Part shown: positions 25,401-37,344 of the stretch, piece after piece
Numbering within the stretch: the stretch's first letter is position 1
Layout: each line of letters begins with the position of its first letter
Assembly: GCF_028640845.1 (NCBI RefSeq)
Contig: NC_080541.1
Span: 7,594,935 to 7,658,934, forward strand
DNA from: Ahaetulla prasina
Lineage: Eukaryota; Chordata; Lepidosauria; Squamata; Colubridae
Length of the DNA stretch: 64,000 bases
Reading direction: 5' to 3'
The notes under the pieces: generated by a model
The model's database searches: none
What the model was told of the DNA's origin: nothing
What the model saw: only the letters and a program-made list of their open reading frames with translations
Made by a program: the position numbers and the translations under genes

Positions 25401-26177
25401 TAGTGGTCACCAACTGGTGGTCCATGGACCACTGATGGTCCGCGAGAAAATTTTGGTGGTCCGCAGGAAAATTATTTGCATTTTTTATATTGCGCTAAAT
25501 CAAGGGTCCTCAAACTATGGTCCCTGGGCCGGATACATGCAATGAATGGTTGCAAGAGAGTCTCCTGCTTTGGGGTCTTTTTGTGCGGGTTGGAGGGGGG
25601 CAGAAATTCCATCTTGTGATCTGCTTCAGTCTCCTGGTATGCGGCTTTGGGCAAAGGCTAGAATGAAGTGCCACTGGTAGCGAAGAGCCAGAGGGCCTCG
25701 TTCCAGTGGGACTGCATCATGGGCTGGAACTGGCTGATCATCTCAGCCTGCTGAGCCTCCAGGTGCTGGTACTTGGCCTTGCACTCCCACAGATCTTCCC
25801 TCTTCTTGGAAAGCCTATGCTCCTAGTCCTCAGTGAGGTGCTTCTGCTGAGCCTCCCTCTTGGTCAGATCCAATTTGAACTGAGCCACTGTTTTGCCAAC
25901 TCTTTCTCTCATACTGGCTGCTTAGCTCCAACAACTGCTTCCTGTGGGGCCCTAAGGAGCCTGGGGAAGCAAGGAGTGGCTGGGAGGGGAGGGGCGAGTA
26001 GAAGCTGGTGAGGCGCCACTCCACGTGAGTGACATTGAGTTGGCAACTCCCACCTAGTCACATGACAACCTAGCCACTCCCACCCAGCCGGTCATTAGGC
26101 AGATCATATTAGTGGTCCGCAGGATTTAAAATTATGAATTTAGTGGTCCCTGAGGTCTGAAAGGTTGGTGACCCCTG
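25401..26177. mobile_element. hAT element, 777 bp, carrying a gene-like fragment
   Basis: The ends are tagtggtcaccaactggtgg and gaaaggttggtgacccctg. A perfect 8-bp TSD ATCTATAG is at 25393-25400 and 26178-26185. A second hAT-like terminus, aagggtcctcaaactatggt, lies inside at about 25501, which suggests nesting or fusion. The middle holds a coiled-coil coding fragment on the - strand (separate entry). No transposase was seen. Confidence 0.85.
25560..26010 (-). pseudogene. Captured coiled-coil gene fragment (possibly centrobin-like)
   Basis: On the - strand one frame reads AKTVAQ-like text: GKTVAQFKLDLTKREAQQKH, then an in-frame stop, EHRLSKKREDLWECKAKYQH, and LEAQQAEMISQFQPMMQSHW followed by NEALWLFATS and a stop. 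After a shift the text continues with ETEADHKMEFLPPS. The pattern of charged and leucine/alanine residues is that of a coiled coil. The MQSHWNEA segment reminds me of the C-terminal region of centrobin (QAHWDEAN, from memory). The gene identity is a guess; the protein-like composition is evident. Confidence 0.5.
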
Positions 26178-26178
26178 A

Positions 26179-26439
<261 letters not shown>

Positions 26440-26569
26440 TAAGGTGAAATGGGACAATTCACGGAAGGGATTAAAAAGGCTGAGGAATCTTCAGAAGGAA
26501 TCCTTGATATTGTGTTTGGACATCTCTGGAGCAGCAGCATGGGTTATGTGTGCATCGGGCTAGAAGTTC

Positions 26570-26800
26570 TGTTGTTAATCTATCAACCACCCCAATGTGA
26601 AAGCCTCCCATTGAAGCCCCAAGGCAGTTGGTAGAGCCAGGTCTTTAGGCTCTTACGGAAGGTCAGGAGGGTTGAAGCCGACGTCACTCGGGGTGGGGGG
26701 CAAGATGTTCCAGAGGGCAGGCATAACGGGAGAGAAAGTTGTTCTCCTGGATCCCACCAGCTGGAATACCCTGGCAGATGAGGCTCATAGCGTGCCTTGA
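26570..26800 (-). pseudogene. L2-like LINE, C-terminal fragment
   Basis: On the - strand the text LTFRKSLKTWLYQLPWG resembles the L2-group C-terminus (compare RTFRRELKTHLF at 62480), and the preceding text contains PALWN..P in another frame. It is short and frameshifted. Confidence 0.5.
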
Positions 26801-26834
26801 ACACAAACTCTACTTGTATTTTTAAATTTTTAAT

Positions 26835-27060
26835 AGATGAGAATATATGAAGCTCAGCTGGTGCTCTCTAGCTTGGTTGTTTGCTTCCAGATGTTTCGTT
26901 CCCTGACCAGATAACATCATCGGTACTAGTTTGTGTGGAGTTTGTTCCCTGTTTACATATAAGTTTTTCCTGCCAGTTTTGGTGGGAATGTATTTTTTTT
27001 CCCTTTGGAGTTCCTTCATTAGGGCTTTGTTTTCTGCTTGACTGTTTATCTGATGTTAAT
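26835..27060 (+). repeat. Dispersed repeat of unknown class
   Basis: The string gcttccagatgtttcgttcc followed by ataacatcatcggtactagt is related to gcttgcagacatctcgttat and gtaacatcatcagggctagt at 52525-52570. These repeats resemble Penelope-like or LINE 3' tails. The relation to a named family was not established. Confidence 0.45.
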
Positions 27061-28060
27061 TTTGACTTATTTTTACTTTACTCTGGGTATTGGTTGCTGT
27101 ATTCTGGTCTTTTTTCTGCAATCTTTTGACATATGGCAGTGTTATTTTTTTAATAGCATATATTATTTGCACTGAAGTGGTCAGGTACAAGTTTTGTGAG
27201 TACAGTATCGATTTTGTTGGAAGATTTTGTTGATCAGGGTCATTTGGATAGTTTCTGTTTTCATTATGATTGAAAAAGAGTAAACACAGTTGATTGATAA
27301 TAAATGACTTCAGCCAAACACTAACCATAAATGACAGAAAGATTTTCGTGTTATCATTCATATTCTCTGAAATATGGCCAGGACATCATAAATTCTGCCA
27401 GGGTATGTAAACTTATGAGCACAACTGTATAGTTGCAATTTTTATTTATGTTTGAATTAAATGTGCAACTCAGTAATTAACAGAGATAAGCCTAATGTCT
27501 AATATTATGTGGTAAGGATCTTTGTTATGTACATTCCCGTAAACATTGTCATCTTTCTACTTTACTTTGTCACTTTTGTTTATTTTTAATAAAATGTACA
27601 GTTTCATCAGCTTTATAAAAATGATATATATGAATATATTATGGAGAAAAGTTTTAACATTAATATGAATTATCCTTTTTTCCATACATCAAAAAGTGGT
27701 GGGAAAAAATCCAATAAAATTCCACTAAAGAAAGATGCTGAAGATAAAACTTTTTCTATGGCAAATGACATTGATGATCGTATTTGTGATGTTTATATTG
27801 CTTTCCTGAAAGTTGGCATAGTCATTTGTCAAATATATGTTTTGTGCTTTAGGTATAAAATATATTTCTCGAAGTCTTCGGTGGATAAGTGATGTGGTTT
27901 AGCCTACTGTTACTGAAATTGCTGGCATGTATTAATAGTTGCATTTAAAAGGAACCACATATTTTTAACCTGCTTAAATCAACACTGAAAGATACTGTTC
28001 TGGCCCCTCCTGGATAGTTAAGGCTGCCTGGGGGAGGGGGGACTAAGGAATGGATCCAAC

Positions 28061-28629
28061 TGTTCTGACCTAGGCTTCCCAAGAGCATGAAGCAGAACCC
28101 TCGTCCCGACAAAAAAACCCTTTTTCTTAAGTTACTGTGAATTCTTCTCATTCACATCCAGCAAAGTATTTCAAGGGTGAATTTACAGTCACAGACCTTC
28201 TCTGGCTTGGGGAGCTGCCAAGCCAATATCTTCAAAACTTGGCAAGGAGTCACGAATCAATTAAGGGAACTAATTGTCTCCTGCAAACTCTTCTCCCCTT
28301 TCGCTCCTCTTTTATTCCCTCTGGGAGGGGCCATTCATCGTCCACTTGTGGCCTTACTCCCAAGTCGACCCTTGTTCTTTACCTGTTCCCTTCGTCTGGC
28401 AACTCTGCGCATGCGCACACTGGGAACAGGCTCCAGCTGTTCATCTGCCTCACTGATGTCTGACTCTGAAGGCAGCTGATAACTGGCATATGGCCCTGGC
28501 CCCCTCTCTGCCTCCGATGCAGAGCCCTCATCAGAGCCTTCCCCAGACCCCAGGACTGGCCTATCTTCCTCCCCAACCTCCTCACTGGCTGAATCTGCTG
28601 CCAGCTCTGCTGCCTCTGGCGGGCCACAG
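28061..28629 (-). mobile_element. Diverged LTR (family 1 relative)
   Basis: On the - strand it begins near GGCCCGCCAGAGGC and ends GGTCAGAACA. The coding-like first part reads EAAELAADSASEEVGEEDRP, then EGSDEGSASEAERGPGPY and LEPVPSVRMRRVARRREQV. It aligns in order with the LTRs at 12822 and 46311. Immediately left of its 3' end lies gttggatccattcc (- strand), which could be the start of an internal region (primer binding site). No TSD was found. Confidence 0.65.
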
Positions 28630-28689
28630 TACGAACTGATGGTGTCTTCCACTTTGAGGAGGAGGGGGTCCTCTCCAGTCTGGAAGGAG

Positions 28690-28815
28690 ATGGTGGTACT
28701 TCCCCTCCTGAAGAAGCGATTGCTGAATCCTTTCATTTGGACAATTATCAGCCGGTTTCCAGTCTTCCTTTTATTGTCAAGATCGTAGAGAAGGTGGGTA
28801 GATCACAGTTGGAGG
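28690..28815 (+). pseudogene. L2-like reverse transcriptase fragment
   Basis: The + strand text LDNYQPVSSLPFIVKIVEKV is the N-terminal reverse transcriptase motif (NYRPVS.LPF..K..EK) of L2-group LINEs. It abuts the diverged LTR on the left and a CR1 on the right. Confidence 0.75.
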
Positions 28816-28825
28816 AAATGATAAC

Positions 28826-29390
28826 AATACAGAATAACAGAGTTGGGAGAGACTTTGGAGGTCTTCTAGTCCAACCCTCTGCTCCAGCAGGAATACCATT
28901 TCAGACAAATGGCTGTCCAATCTCTTCTTAAAATCCTCCAGTGAAGGAGCACCCGCAACTTCTAGAGGCAAGTTGTTCCACTGATGAATTGTTCTCACTC
29001 CTGGGAAATTTCTGCTTAATTCTAGATATTTTTTTTAAATTTGCATTTATATCCCGCCCTTCTCCGAAGACTCAGGGCGGCTTACACTATGTCAAGCAAT
29101 AGTCTTCATCCATTTGTATATTATACAAAGTCAACTTATTGCCCCCAACAATCTGGGTCCTCATTTTACCTACCTTATAAAGGATGGAAGGCTGAGTCAA
29201 CCTTGGGCCTGGTGGGACTTGAACCTGCAGTAATTGCAAGCAGCTGTTGTTAATAACAGACTGCATTAGTCTGTTGAGCCACCAGAGGCCCTTGCTTCTC
29301 TCCTTGGTTAGTTTCCATCCATTGCTTCTTGTCGTGACTTCAGCTCCTTTGGTGAATAGCTTGATCCCCTCTTCTTTATGACAGCCTCTT
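28826..29390 (-). pseudogene. CR1 LINE 3' end, interrupted by a SINE
   Basis: On the - strand the CR1 tail ggttggactagaagacctcc is followed upstream by RTIHQWNNLPLEVAGAPSLE and DFKKRLDSHLSEMV. The element resumes beyond 29291 with SNGWKLTKER-type text (gtttccatccattgcttctt on the + strand). The SINE at 29031-29291 lies inside it, so the CR1 is older. Confidence 0.82.
29031..29291 (-). mobile_element. tRNA-SINE with L2-like tail, nested in CR1
   Basis: The + strand begins with the A/T tail and atatcccgcccttctccgaa and ends gtctgttgagccaccagagg, so the tRNA head is on the right. It is the same family as 4615-4879. It splits the CR1 reading between tgcttaattctag and ttgcttctctcc. Confidence 0.88.
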
Positions 29391-29487
29391 GTCCAATTTC
29401 AGCCTACTTCAGAAAGAAAGTAATACAAAGACAGAATTACCTGTGGTAGAGCCAGGATAGGGGTGGTGCATTCATCCACGAGTTTAT

Positions 29488-29663
29488 CCCAAAGGTGCTT
29501 TTTTCAAGAGGCAACTGGACTTTCTGTTTTTTACATTGAAGATGTTTCGCTTCTCATCCAGGACGCTTCTTCAGAGCTGAAGAAGCTTCTTGAATGAGAA
29601 GCGAAATGTCTTCAAAGGAAAACCAGAAAGTCCAGTTGCCCCTTGAAAAAAAGCACTTTGGGA
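29488..29663. repeat. Fold-back repeat (short copy)
   Basis: The arms cccaaaggtgcttttttcaa and gaaaaaaagcactttgggac are inverted copies, with gaagatgtttcgcttctcat and gagaagcgaaatgtcttcaa further in. It is the same family as 12092-12322. Confidence 0.65.
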
Positions 29664-30937
29664 CAACCATGACCTGGATGACTAAGAAACTCCATAGACA
29701 CCCATGTGCTTGAGATACCATCAGCCACAGTATTCTCCAGAACTGACTGGGATTTGCAGCGGGAGGCACTATGCTGCATTTGTATTTTCAGAACATCTTT
29801 TACCTTGGAAAGTGGGTTCTATTTTGCACACCTAAGTGATACGTTTAAAAACACAGACGGTGGGTGGATGCACAATCATCCTAAGAACCAAGATGTACAA
29901 GAATGAATGCTGGATAGTTAAGAGCTTACAGTTGCACCCATGTATGGCCTAGAAAATATACTGTTTGAATAATTGGGATTAGGTAGAAAAGGGTTCATAA
30001 CCAAACTTTGTGACTTTGCTGCTTGATGAGAAAGATGCTGCTTGATGTTACAAAAGAGAAAGCTTTTACAGTGATTGTTATAGTATCTTCTCACTGAGAT
30101 AATTCCTCTCACCTTTCCAAATAGGATGAGCCATAAAACCATACAATTGTGGTTTGATATGATCATTTAATCTAGCCTTTGCAATGTGCAGGAAAAACAA
30201 CGCATCCTTAAAAAATGATTGCCTAACTACTTCTCAAAAACCTTGAGATAGAAAACCCACAATCTTCCTAGATAGATGTTCCATTGCTGTAACCTATTTA
30301 TTGTTAGGTAGTTTTTTATCCTTTTTCGGCTGGGTAACAATTAGAATGATACCTGTTTCACTTTGTAGTTAGATTTTTATTTTGAAAATGTATGTGAAGC
30401 ACGTAGACACATCTACATACACATCACATTGATATCACGCTTACATTTGAAGAAAATCTTAACTTTTTTTTGTTATGCCTTGCAAGAAAGTTTTGCTGTC
30501 ACAGTTACTAGTAGAATTAGCACATCAACAGTATAAGTTGCATAAACGAATAGGATATTAAAAAGGGATTTTTAAAGATGAAACTGACAACGCAAATGCC
30601 AACACTTCAGGTTCTTCTCATAATCATTCCTTTCAGCCACTTGCTCTACAGGTAATGTACTAAATTAGGAATGTTTTCCGCAGAATGAATAATGTATATT
30701 AATAGGTTTCTACAAATGTGCTCAGCAAGATAACATACAATAATATACATCTAATAAGCCCTTCAAATGCAACAGTAAGAAGGAAATTAGGAATAGTGAT
30801 TACAATTCCTAATAGTATAACTGTTCAAATATTTTTAAAGGGTAATTTTATTAGCATAAGAGCATCATATAATGTCTTACCTTCCATATGCTTTTTGCTT
30901 AACATAATTAAATTGAATTTGCTTTTTACATTCCCAG

Positions 30938-31064
30938 GGACTACTGACGAGCGGCGTTGAGTTTGAATCCCTCCCTGCAGCTCTCTCTTTACCTGCAGAA
31001 TCTGGTCTCTATCCTGTGACCCTTGTTGGTGTTCCTCAGTCCCCAGGCCAGATCAACGTTAATG
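30938..31064 (+). CDS. TRAPPC9: TRAPPC9 exon
   Basis: The acceptor is attcccag and the donor gtaaag. It reads [20 protein letters not shown], then [20 protein letters not shown] and VN, leaving one base. It is 127 bases long and continues the beta-sandwich region. The SPGQINV segment differs from the TTGTITV that I recall in mammals; the surrounding VTLVGVPQ is conserved. Confidence 0.96.
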
Positions 31065-31279
31065 GTAAAGATTGCTAACAGGCTTTTCTCTACATTGAGA
31101 AGTGTAAGCTGCTGCAAACCATTTCAGATTGTGTTGATTTTTTTTTTAATGATGGCAGAATTGTTCTTCTCTAAGTTGAGATGATTACTACATCCTAACT
31201 AGTAATGAAAAGGACGATGTTTTCATCGCCACATTTCAAGAAAATCATTTAGGAAGCTAATAACCCCAAGAATCTGTTA

Positions 31280-31672
31280 CAAGTTGTCCTTGGGACCAGA
31301 ATTTCCATTGCTAAACAAGGCAGGTGTTGAATTGAGTTGCCCGTGACTTTATGACCCTTTTGCCGTCGTTATTAAATGCTTCGCTGCAGTTTGTTAAGTG
31401 AATTCTGCAGTCCTTATGTGAATCCGTCTTCCCCCATTGACTTTGGAAAAGTGGCTCGGAAAGGTGCAGACGTGGCGATCACATGATCCTGGGATGCTGC
31501 AGTCATCCTAGATACATGCCAGTTGCTAAGGGCCTGATTTTGAGCACATGACTGTGAGGATGCTGGGACGATTGGTGTAGTACACAAAAGTGTAACTCAC
31601 TTTTTTCAGTACTGTTGTAACTTCGAACAGGCTCTTAAAGAATGGTTGTAAGTTGAGGTCTACCTATATTAA
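31280..31672. mobile_element. Tigger-like palindromic element, decayed
   Basis: The family text is recognisable as gttacaagttgtccttggga at the left, ccccattgactttggaaaag and gatcacatgatcctgggatg in the middle, and taagttgaggtctacctata at the right. Many substitutions separate it from the other copies. Confidence 0.65.
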
Positions 31673-31836
31673 AGTCCCCTGCAAATGTGATGACCAAAGA
31701 CTGTATTCTGAACTGTAGATCAGAGTTCCCCAGTCTTTTTGGCTTTGTGAATTGGCGGGGGGTGGAGGGAGCGAGGTATTGGTTCTGTGTGAGCGGTGCG
31801 CAAGTGCGCATGTGTGTGCACTCCGTTCTCATTGTC

Positions 31837-31940
31837 GGGGGAAACGGCGGTCAGATTGGGGAAAATCCTCTGGCTTGCCGTAGGACCGAGTCTGCAAAAA
31901 CTTTTAGTAGCTCCGCCTCCTGTAGCCTTCCAGCTTTTCG
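31837..31940 (+). repeat. DIRS left inverted terminal repeat
   Basis: It starts ggggaaacggcggtcagatt and ends agccttccagcttttcg. It is the exact complement, base by base as far as I can check by eye, of 37544-37647. A short unique extension (31826-31836, ttctcattgtc) forms the outer left end. Confidence 0.93.
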
Positions 31941-32572
31941 ACTCGGTCCTTGCCAGGACCAACAGTGTCGTTGCTGTCTCCTTCTACCTATGACTAGTTT
32001 TTGTCTAAATTTAAAGCGAAAGAGTGCCTGCTTATTTTTCCCAGCGTGTCGAGCGGTTTAACAAGCTCCGCTGAGGATCGGCTTGCAAGCCCTTTTCGGA
32101 GGCAAGCCGGCTATCCCTGGGCTAGCGGAGGCAGGCTTACCCCGCCACGCTCCCAGAGGGCTCGCCATCGCTCAATCTAAGCGAGCAGGCAGCAGTTCTT
32201 GCCCAGGCAGCTGTTCTTGATCTTTCAAGCCCAGGATTATCGCGTTAGCAGCCTTCGGGCGAGCGATTAAGAGATCGTTATCTCTGGCGCTTTCAGCACT
32301 TCAAAGGGAGTATCGGAGCGGTTCTTAAAAGCAGCCGATTGCGCCTCTGCTGTATTTGCGCGCCAAAATAGATCGCGTTTTTGCAGCCGCTGAGGCGAGC
32401 GATCTGACTGAGACATACCTTTTTTACTGCGACTGTCGGCTCAACGAAGCAGAATCATTTGAAGCGGAATTAGCTGGGATTGCAGAGGCAATTGGAGGTC
32501 GTGAGTAAAGCATTTTTAATAAAAATTGTTACCTTATCCATAGAAGTTTAATTTTGGCGGGAAAACACCAAA

Positions 32573-34514
32573 ATGGCGGAAGAAATTTCTCTTAGGGGCC
32601 CTAATGACAAGGATCGCAGCCGCCATCTTAGCGATCCAGGAGAGGGCACATCAGAGGCCTCCCTCACAATACTATCATCCAGTAAGAATAAGCCTCCCAA
32701 ATCTAATTCCCGGGCAGAAGAACGCCGACACAAGGCCTTGGAAAAAGTTATTTCCAAATCTTTGAAGAAGGCTGACAAAACTAAGAGGCCCAGTTCTGAG
32801 GCAATTACTCCTTCGGATAATTCCAATACAATCTCTACACCCGCAAACCTTCCAGTTGCAGGAGCCTGGTCACCTGACCGCTCTAGATCCACGGCCTTCA
32901 CCCCTCCATTTGAAGTGGGCACCCTATTTCATAACCAGTTGGAGGTGTCATCTTTATTTCCTGTGCCCTCCAATTCTGATCAACAGCCACTCAGGCAGTT
33001 GACTCCAGCTGCTCCATGCCTCAAAATTTTGCAGAACAAGCAGGACCAGCAACCCTCTGTCAGATGATAACATCTTCATCTCTGCCATGTGCTGGTTTTC
33101 TGCTCCCACTAACGCTTTACCAATTCTGCCACAACCTGCACTACCCAATAACAATCAATTACCACAACAACCTATTATTCAATTGCCAGATTCTTTCGGC
33201 ATGTATATATCAGAGGCTATTAAACAGGGTATGGCTCAATGCCTTCATCAGAGTTCTGGATTTAATCAACCAGAAAGTCAGCCACGTAGCGTCGTCTCCC
33301 ATATCAGATCTGCCTGGACAATCGACTAATCGAGATCAGGCACAAGAACACTCCCAGTTCCGTCAGCCAGGGTTCCTTTTCGGATGAAGAGGAAGGTGAA
33401 TTGGCCCTCTCAGACGATGAGGGCTTGGCCCCAGACCAGCCCTCCTTCGTGGGATTGTTTAAACCGCATCTGTTTCGATCCTTGCTGTACAAAGCACAAA
33501 CTTCCACAGGTTTAGGAATCTCAACACCAGCCCAATCGTCCCAGGACCCTTCGGGACATTTGTTTGCTCAACCAGCTGTAGTGTCGGAGGTCATCCCAGC
33601 CCCAAAACTTTTTCTGGATGTAGTCGAACACCAATTACAGTCTCCTGGTTCCGGTTCCAATCCGAGTTCGGCGGACAAGAGGTTCTACAATGTAGCTCCG
33701 GAGCTAGATAAGCTATTGCAAGTCCCATCAGTAGACGCTCCCGTGGTGGCTCTCACAACCACTGCTCACTTAGCAGGACAGGCGGACGAGTCCCTTCGCC
33801 CAGAAGAGAAGCGCGGCCCGTACGATTGTGAATTGTCATCAGTCTTCTGCCTGGGCTATCAGAGCTTCCACGTCAGCCTCTTTCTTTAGCAGATCTGCTC
33901 TCCTATGGATCAAGCAGCTGCAGAGCAGAATCCCTTCATCAGATCTCAGATCACACCAGGATATAAACAAAATAGTAGCCGCCTTAGAGTTTTCGGCAGA
34001 TGCCTCACTTAACGCCGTTAAATTTTCAGCCAAAGCCATGGGTTCTGCTATCTCTTCTCGACGACTTCTTTGGCTCAGGCACTGGCAGGCTGACAACAAG
34101 AGCAAATGGCGACTTGCATCTTCTCCCTTCTCAGGGACCAATCTCTTTGGGTCCTCTCTGGATCCTATAGTAATAGAAACTAAGGATAAACGGAAGATAC
34201 TGCCTTCATTATCAAGAAGAGGAGAGGTCCGTCAGCAGCCGTATTTTCGTTCCCAGTCATTTCGTCCATCCGACGCGGGAAGTTTTCTCCCCCGGTCTCA
34301 ACGTTTCAATCCACCCAGAGGACCCCAACCTCGAGACGGGCAGGTTAGGCAGGGGTCTAGATATGCCAACAAGAAGCCCTTTCGAGGTGGGAGGGGAGGG
34401 ATTCAGGCGTTCAAAATGAGATTCATTTGGACTTCCCCATTGGAGCCAGGCTTAAATATTTCCCGGCCCAATGGGAGGCCTCTACTTCTGACAAGTGGGT
34501 CAGAAACTCGATAA
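32573..34514 (+). pseudogene. DIRS gag-like region, frameshifted
   Basis: The first open segment starts MAEEISLRGPNDKDRSRHLS (32573-33067) and is rich in Ser, Lys and Pro. Later frames give SDDEGLAPDQPSFVGLFKPH at 33404 and a segment ending in an Arg/Gly-rich tail (RGGRGGIQAF) near 34400. Typical DIRS gag proteins are of this size and composition and carry an acidic then basic C-terminal part. At least two frameshifts separate the pieces, so no complete protein is encoded. Confidence 0.7.
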
Positions 34515-35410
34515 GATATGGTCTGTCCCTGGAATTTCTATCCCACCCCCCAAACACCTTTTTAAGTTGCCCCGTGTCTCGCAATCCGGTTACCAGGTCT
34601 CTAGTGTCTGAGGCCATCAATCACTTGATTTCCATACGAGCCATCCAACCTGTACCATCTGAGCAAAGGGGTCAAGGTTTTATTCTCGCCTATTTGTGGT
34701 CAGTAAGTCTTGGGGGATGGAGGGCAATTCTTGACTTGAAGTCCCTCAACCGTCACATAGTTTACCACAAATTCAAGATGCATTCACTTGGACCATATTG
34801 GAATGTATCCGTCCGGTGACCTGTTATCTTCCATTGACTTAACTGAGGCCTACCTACACATCCCTATCCTTCCTTCCCACGGAAATTCCTCCGGTTTTGT
34901 TACAAGGACATCACTATCAATACAGGGCTTTACCCTTTGGTTATCATCAGCCCTCGGGCATTTACAAAGATCTTATCAGCCCTCTTAGCCCACATTCGTT
35001 CCACACCCATTAGGCTTCAAGCCTATCTTGATGACATCTTAATCATGTCATCTTCTTTATCATCTGCGGAGTTGATGTATCTTCTACTATCCAGATCTTA
35101 CAGGATCATGGGTTTTCCATCAATTGGAATAAAAGTCACCTTTCTCCATCCACCGCATTGTTCATTTGGGGCAATTATTGACACAGAGGCATCCATGGTT
35201 TTCTCTCAGAGGACAGGCGTAACAGCTTGTCCAACCTGGCTTCTCATTGCCAGTGGGCAGGCCCTATTCCCTTATCCAATTGTCCCAATTGCTAGGAAAA
35301 TGGTCTCTACATACGACATCATACCATGGTCTCGCTCCATAGCAGGCCCCTTCAATGGATGCTCCTTCCACATCAGCGTCACCACACCAGTTCTTCCTGC
35401 AGGACGGTAA
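34427..35410 (+). pseudogene. DIRS reverse transcriptase, frameshifted
   Basis: Segments in order are WVRNSIRYGLSLEF, AIQPVPSEQRGQGFIL, ILDLKSLNRHI with KFKMHSL, DLTEAYLHIPI, and PRAFTKILSALLAHIRS followed by AYLDDILIMSSS. YLDD (near 35026) is the catalytic box and is intact; the RILDLK and DLTEAY text marks motifs 2 and A. Three reading frames are needed, so it is inactive as it stands. The order fits DIRS and related Ngaro/PAT elements. Confidence 0.88.
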
Positions 35411-35449
35411 CTCTTTCCAAGGAAGTTCGAGAGTCCTTGGAGTGGTGGA

Positions 35450-35840
35450 CATCTCCAGCCATTCTCCGGGGGTCCTATTTCAGGGACCCTCCACGAATAA
35501 CCACCACCAGGGATGCCAGCCCCTCGGGCTGGGGAGCCCACCTGGACTCGCATCTGGCGCAGGGTCAATGGTCGGCATCCGAAGCTCGTCACAGCATCAA
35601 TTTCCTGGAACTTCGAGCCATTTTCTTAGCACTCCAAGCATTCTCGACTCTCATCACCGCCATCACGTCCTGATCTTAACGGACAATACTACAGCGAAGG
35701 CCCATATAAACCGCATGGGCGGAACACATTCTCTCTCTCCTCCAGGAGTCCTTCCGAATTGGTCTTTGGGCGAGGCTCTCCTCTGCTCTTTGAAGGCCGA
35801 ACATATTTCGGGAGTAAACAACATCACGGCCGACTCCTGA
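35450..35840 (+). pseudogene. DIRS RNase H domain, frameshifted
   Basis: One frame reads DASPSGWGAHLDSHLAQGQW, then SASEARHSINFLELRAIFLA and LQAF. After a shift the text is TDNTTAKAHINRMGGTHS and, further on, AEHISGVNNITADS. The D..xxGWGA, E (in FLELRA), D (in TDN) and D (in ITAD) series is the RNase H catalytic set of DIRS elements. It lies directly after the reverse transcriptase, as expected. Confidence 0.88.
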
Positions 35841-36159
35841 GTCGGAATACCATAGATCAATCGAATGGGCCTCACAGCTTCGCTGTTCAACGACCTGTCA
35901 TTTCGCTTGACCTCCCATTGGTGGACCTGTTCTCTTCAGTCTCCAACCATCAACTCCCACGTTTCTTTACAAGGATTCCCGTCTCGGGAGCGGAGGCAGT
36001 GGATGCCCCACGCAGCCCTTGGCCTCAAGGTCTCCTGTATGCCTTCCTCCCTTCCTCTAATTCCCAGGGTAATCCATAGCTTCTGGAACAGAAGGCCGAG
36101 TTAGTTCTTGTCGCCCGTTTTGGCCCAGGAGACCATGGTTCGCCGATCTCCGGGCACTT

Positions 36160-37246
36160 CGGTGCAAGCCCCATGGAGGATTCCAGAACACAAAGTGGCT
36201 CTTGTCAAGGCCCGTTTTCACCCGGATCCTCAGTGGCTTTGCCTAACCGTCTGGAGGTTGAGCGGAGCCTGCTAACAGAGGCTCGGGTACCTTCCCAGAT
36301 TATTCCAGTCATTCAAGCTGCCCGCGGACTCCACATCACGTATTTATCAGGCCACTTGGCGGGCGTTTGCTTCATGGTGTGAAACACGGTCCATATCGGC
36401 TATTTCAGCATCTGTTATCCAAGTACTAGAATTTCTCCACGAGGGTTTCGATGCTGGACTATCACCAAATACTTTGAGGCGGCAACTAGCGGCTATATCT
36501 TGATTCTTACTTGCGGATCAACACACTCTTTATCCAGGGAACCCCTCATCAGGGATTTCCTTGAGAGCCACTAATTTGAGACCTCCGGTGGTTCACAGGT
36601 TCCTTCGTGGAATTTACACAAGGTTCTTTCCATTTTGACCAAGAGTCCTTTTGAGCCATTCGACAAGCATCCCTTCGCTTCTTATCTTTCAAAGTTGCGT
36701 TCCTGGTGGCCATTACTTCAGCCCGCAGGGTATCCGAACTCTCAGCACTCTCGATTAGAAAGGATCTATGTGTTTTTCACAAAGACAGAGTAGTTTTACG
36801 TTTGGATCCAACGTTCCTCACCAAGGTTAATACGGTTTTCCATCGATCTCAAGAACTGGTCCTACCTAACTTCTGCCCGAGTCCTCAACGGCCTCAAGAA
36901 TTCATCTGGCATACCCTAGACGTACGACGCGCCTTGAAGATTTACATCAGCCGTACGGAATTAATTCGAGAACTGAATCACTTTTCGTGTCATTCCAACC
37001 ATCTTCCATGGGGTTGAAGGTCACCAAATCCGTTTATCCAGATGGATAAGAGCAACAATTATCAAGGCTTATGAAGGACATCCGGCTCAGATGCCTCGTG
37101 GCATATCAGCTCACTCAACCAGGAGCGCTGCTACCTCTGCGGCTTGGGCCACTCAAGCCTCAATCGATGAGATCTGTCGGGCGGCGGCCTGGTCCAGCCC
37201 AACCGCCTTCATCGACATTACCGACTTGATGCATCGCAGCTTCTGA
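36160..37246 (+). pseudogene. DIRS tyrosine recombinase, frameshifted
   Basis: The box with the first catalytic arginine is visible as AITSARRVSELSALSIRKDL (36709 on). The H-x-x-R box appears as GISAHSTRSAATSAAWA (37100-37150), followed by ASIDEICRAAAWSSPTAF. In the frame of the H-x-x-R box the expected HYRLD motif with the catalytic tyrosine is lost. The bases cattaccgacttgat (37218 on) would encode it one frame away, so a frameshift lies just before it. Confidence 0.88.
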
Positions 37247-37344
37247 TGCGGCCTTTGGGCGACGAGTGCTTCAGGCAATTCACGACGTTTCGGCATGACT
37301 CATTCGGCCTCCTCCCACCCGTGTGGACTTCAAGCTTGGGTATG

